7,425 bases of DNA from contig DAOWHY010000038.1 of assembly GCA_030641185.1 (NCBI GenBank), positions 1-7,425 on the forward strand, written 5' to 3'. A program made the position numbers and the translations under genes. The stretch's first letter is position 1. The number at the start of each line of letters is the position of its first letter. The DNA is from Candidatus Moraniibacteriota bacterium. GTDB taxonomy: Bacteria > Patescibacteriota > Minisyncoccia > JAHIHE01 > JAGLIN01. Below are positions 5,907 through 7,425 of the stretch, one piece after another. A model generated the notes under the pieces. It was not told the DNA's origin. It ran no database searches and worked only from the letters and a program-made list of their open reading frames with translations.

Positions 5907-5930
5907 CATTTTAAATAGGGTTTATTTATC

Positions 5931-5956
5931 CCTTTATCCAACTTCCAAAAAGCAAA
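5931..5956. repeat. Cassette repeat D (5' arm enclosing the 163-aa gene)
   Basis: The minus strand reads CTTTTTGGAAGTTGGATAAA. It can pair with repeat C over about 18 of 19 positions with a single A/C mismatch, at the same site as the mismatch in the A/B pair. Confidence 0.75.
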
Positions 5957-5984
5957 TTATCAACGAACAAAATAAGTTCAAAGA

Positions 5985-6014
5985 TGTAGGGGTTTAAAGT
6001 CTTAAACCCCTACA
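5985..6014. repeat. Perfect 13-bp hairpin repeat downstream of 23S
   Basis: TGTAGGGGTTTAA (5985-5997) and TTAAACCCCTACA (6002-6014) form a perfect stem with loop AGTC. No U-run follows on either strand, so it is not a standard terminator. It looks like another intergenic palindrome family. The AT-only inverted repeat TTTTAAAATAAATTTTAAAA (6056-6075) lies between it and the 23S end. Confidence 0.7.
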
Positions 6015-6085
6015 AAAATAAACAATCATTAAATGCTAGTTAATCAAGGTCGCAATTTTAAAATAAATTTTAAAACTACAACAAA

Positions 6086-6469
6086 TTAAATAAGCATAGA
6101 CCTATTAGTAGCGCTCGGCTGAACACATTACTGTGCTTACACCTACGCCCTATCAACCTGATAATCTGTCAGGGGTCTTGATGATACCTAATCTTGAAGT
6201 AGGCTTCGCGCTTATATGCTTTCAGCGCTTATCCTTCCCAGACATAGCTACCCAGCGATGCTCCTGGCGGAACAACTGGTACACCAGAGGTCTGTTCTCT
6301 TCGGTCCTCTCGTACTAGAAGAGACGCTTCTCAAGTATCCACGCCTGCGGCAGATAGGAGGCCAACCTGTCTCACGACGGTTTGAACCCAGCTCGCGTAC
6401 CACTTTAATTGGCGAACAGCCAAACCCTTGGGAGCTTCTTCACCCCCAGGATGTGATGAGCCGACATCG
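6086..6469 (-). rRNA. rrl: 23S ribosomal RNA, 3' exon (E. coli ~2501 to 3' end)
   Basis: The minus strand runs from CGATGTCGGCTCATCACATC through GTGGTACGCGAGCTGGGTT, GTCGTGAGACAG, the sarcin-ricin loop CTAGTACGAGAGGACCG, and GCTGAAAGCATATAAGC, to ACTAATAGGTCTATGC. The 3' end at about 6086 was placed by analogy with the E. coli end after GCTTAACCTT and is approximate. The sequence looks intact and functional. The next rRNA gene, 5S, is about 1.1 kb further on. Confidence 0.96.
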
Positions 6470-7302
6470 TATGTTTATCCATTATTACTAATGGCATGGA
6501 CTATATCTTCTTCCTGTAAAAATTCACAAATACAGGAGTTGGCGTATTATAGTGTTTGTAAATTTTATAAATAAATATTTATAAGTAAACACTATTCGTC
6601 CCAAATTTGGGACAAGTCTCTACAGGGTCATAACTCAATTTTATATTTCATAGATGGTATTATATGTTTGGATATCAGTTTTCTGAATCTTGGCAAACTT
6701 GATTTCAAGAATCTTATTCTGTAATATTTCTTATCCTTGTTTAATCTTGCTTTTAAACCAAGCTCTCTTAAAGCTTTTAGCATTCTTTTCTGATCCTCAA
6801 TCTCAAACTGTTGAGTATTGAGATAAACATCAGAATTTTTGCATCTGCTTCCATCATCCATATACCATACTGCTAAAATTATCGGATTAATTTTAATCCT
6901 TGTCGGTATGATCTTTTTTCCATTCTTGTAAAACATTTCTAATAAATCTGTTAATTCAAAATGTTGTCTTGTAAAAAACCGATAAGCTATTCGCCCTTCT
7001 TTACCTTTTCTGCTTTTAGGCTTGCTTTTTACAATATTTCTTAACATTCTATATTTCCAGTCAACATAATCTTTCGCTTTAAACGAATGATTAATTTCTA
7101 AAAATGCGTCTTTTCTTCCTTTAATTATCCTTAAATAACCATCACCAAGAATAGATCCAATAATCACGAATTTTTGGTATTGAGTTAGACTTCCCACGGT
7201 ATTGTCCATAATCTAATTATAGACTAGTTTGATTATGGAGTCCACCGTTATAAGCCAAATTTTTTGTATTCCAATTACTCGGAATAGCACCCCGATATGT
7301 CA
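6470..7302 (-). mobile_element. Group I intron in 23S rRNA (site L2500), with endonuclease gene
   Basis: Core pairings of a group I ribozyme are visible. P1 pairs exon GCACCU with intron GGGUGC, leaving the expected U-G at the 5' splice site. P10 pairs exon CGAUGU with intron AUAUCG. P2 is UAUUCC/GGAAUA. P4 is GGCUU (7256-7252) with AAGUC (7192-7188). P5 is ACGGU (7248-7244) with ACCGU (7200-7196). P6 is 7187-7179 with 6639-6631, nine perfect pairs. P7 is AGACU (6619-6615) with AGUC in the conserved GAAGAUAUAGUCC. P9 is 6494-6479 with a GUAA tetraloop. P3 and P8 are less certain. The 833-nt element would be removed by self-splicing. Joining U2500 to C2501 implies that the last intron base is A, not the near-universal G. 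Confidence 0.88.
6628..7209 (-). CDS. Intron-encoded LAGLIDADG homing endonuclease
   Basis: The 193-residue protein carries two LAGLIDADG-type motifs, FVIIGSILGDGYL (residues 14-26, acidic D23) and LAVWYMDDGSR (residues 112-122, acidic D119). The style matches LAGLIDADG_2 (PF03161), the family that includes I-SceI. Two motifs in one chain suggest a monomeric enzyme. Such proteins cut intron-less copies of the target, here the 23S gene at the peptidyl transferase centre, so that repair copies the intron in. Both catalytic acids and the length look intact. The ATG at 7209 has no Shine-Dalgarno and lies in a hairpin (CCATAATC with GATTATGG, 7231-7238 and 7206-7213). The first ten codons overlap P5, P4 and P6, and the last three codons form the other strand of P6. 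Confidence 0.93.
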   Translation of the reverse strand: MDNTVGSLTQYQKFVIIGSILGDGYLRIIKGRKDAFLEINHSFKAKDYVDWKYRMLRNIVKSKPKSRKGKEGRIAYRFFTRQHFELTDLLEMFYKNGKKIIPTRIKINPIILAVWYMDDGSRCKNSDVYLNTQQFEIEDQKRMLKALRELGLKARLNKDKKYYRIRFLKSSLPRFRKLISKHIIPSMKYKIEL

Positions 7303-7425
7303 AGGTGCCGAACCGCGCCGTCGCTATGGACGCTTGGGCGCGACTAGCCTGTTATCCCCAGAGTAGCTTTTATCTGTTGAGCTTCTTCGATACTACAATC
7401 AAAAGTCGGATCACTAAGTTCTGCT
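7303..7425 (-). rRNA. rrl: 23S ribosomal RNA, part of the 5' exon (ends at E. coli ~2500)
   Basis: The minus strand shows GTGATCCGAC, GCTCAACAGATAAAAGC, TACTCTGGGGATAACAGGC, CGCCCAAGCGTCCATAGCGA and GGTTCGGCACCT. All match the E. coli 23S sequence around 2380-2500 as I remember it. The exon stops at U2500 where the intron begins, and the rest of 23S lies outside the window. Confidence 0.95.

Noticed and set aside
5075..5956. Repeats A-D as a CRISPR array
   Set aside because: There are only four copies, in alternating orientation and with gene-sized spacing, and no cas genes are present.
5113..5997. Plus-strand frames opposite the two spacer genes (5113-5358, 5611-5997)
   Set aside because: They are rich in Phe and Leu with no ribosome-binding site. 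The opposite frames have strong Shine-Dalgarno sites and, for one, a zinc ribbon.
6133..6491. Two plus-strand open frames (6133-6318 and 6216-6491)
   Set aside because: Both are antisense to the conserved 3' exon of 23S rRNA, and rRNA conservation explains the sequence.
6598..6613. Perfect palindrome GTCCCAAATTTGGGAC as an operator
   Set aside because: It lies inside the intron between P7 and the later hairpins, so it is better explained as part of the ribozyme fold.
1..7425. UGA recoded to glycine, as in some Patescibacteria
   Set aside because: UGA ends the 111-aa, 163-aa and endonuclease genes at sensible places, and no in-frame UGA occurs within glyS or rodA.

Overview
The window is AT-rich and reads as part of a Patescibacteria (Candidate Phyla Radiation) chromosome. 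Three things point there: a group I intron carrying a LAGLIDADG homing endonuclease inside the 23S rRNA gene, very short leaders with few Shine-Dalgarno sites, and an Xaa-Pro aminopeptidase of the kind common in that radiation. This placement is inference from gene content and style. UGA serves as a normal stop in several genes (positions 641, 5401 and 6628), so the UGA-to-glycine recoding of Gracilibacteria and Absconditabacteria is not in use.

Every recognised gene lies on the minus strand, so transcription runs from high to low coordinates. From 7425 to 6086 is the 3' part of the 23S rRNA gene. It is interrupted between E. coli positions 2500 and 2501, in the peptidyl transferase centre, by an 833-nt group I intron (7302-6470) that encodes a LAGLIDADG endonuclease. 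The stretch from 23S to 5S is about 1.1 kb rather than the usual ~100 nt. It holds two small protein genes with strong Shine-Dalgarno sites: a 163-aa protein of unknown function and a 50-aa zinc-ribbon protein. Each gene is enclosed by its own ~20-nt inverted repeat. The two repeat pairs share a consensus, and a base change between pairs is matched within each pair. Next come a three-way-junction repeat, the 5S rRNA gene (4996-4877), a MITE-like palindromic element, and an intrinsic terminator at 4672-4703 that probably ends the rRNA operon.

A sigma70-type promoter begins two base pairs beyond that terminator. It appears to drive a nearly leaderless pair: a single-pass membrane protein with an extracytoplasmic Cys motif, then rodA, the SEDS peptidoglycan glycosyltransferase. 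After another hairpin repeat, a separate promoter drives glyS (dimeric-type glycyl-tRNA synthetase). Downstream of glyS is an orphan 111-aa gene held between perfect 30-bp inverted repeats. The window ends inside an Xaa-Pro aminopeptidase gene (553 to 1, C-terminal part missing).

The genes cover cell-wall elongation, translation and ribosomal RNA. The unusual content is between and inside them: several unrelated inverted-repeat families occupy almost every intergenic gap, and two groups of small unknown genes are packaged between inverted repeats, one of them inside an rRNA operon.
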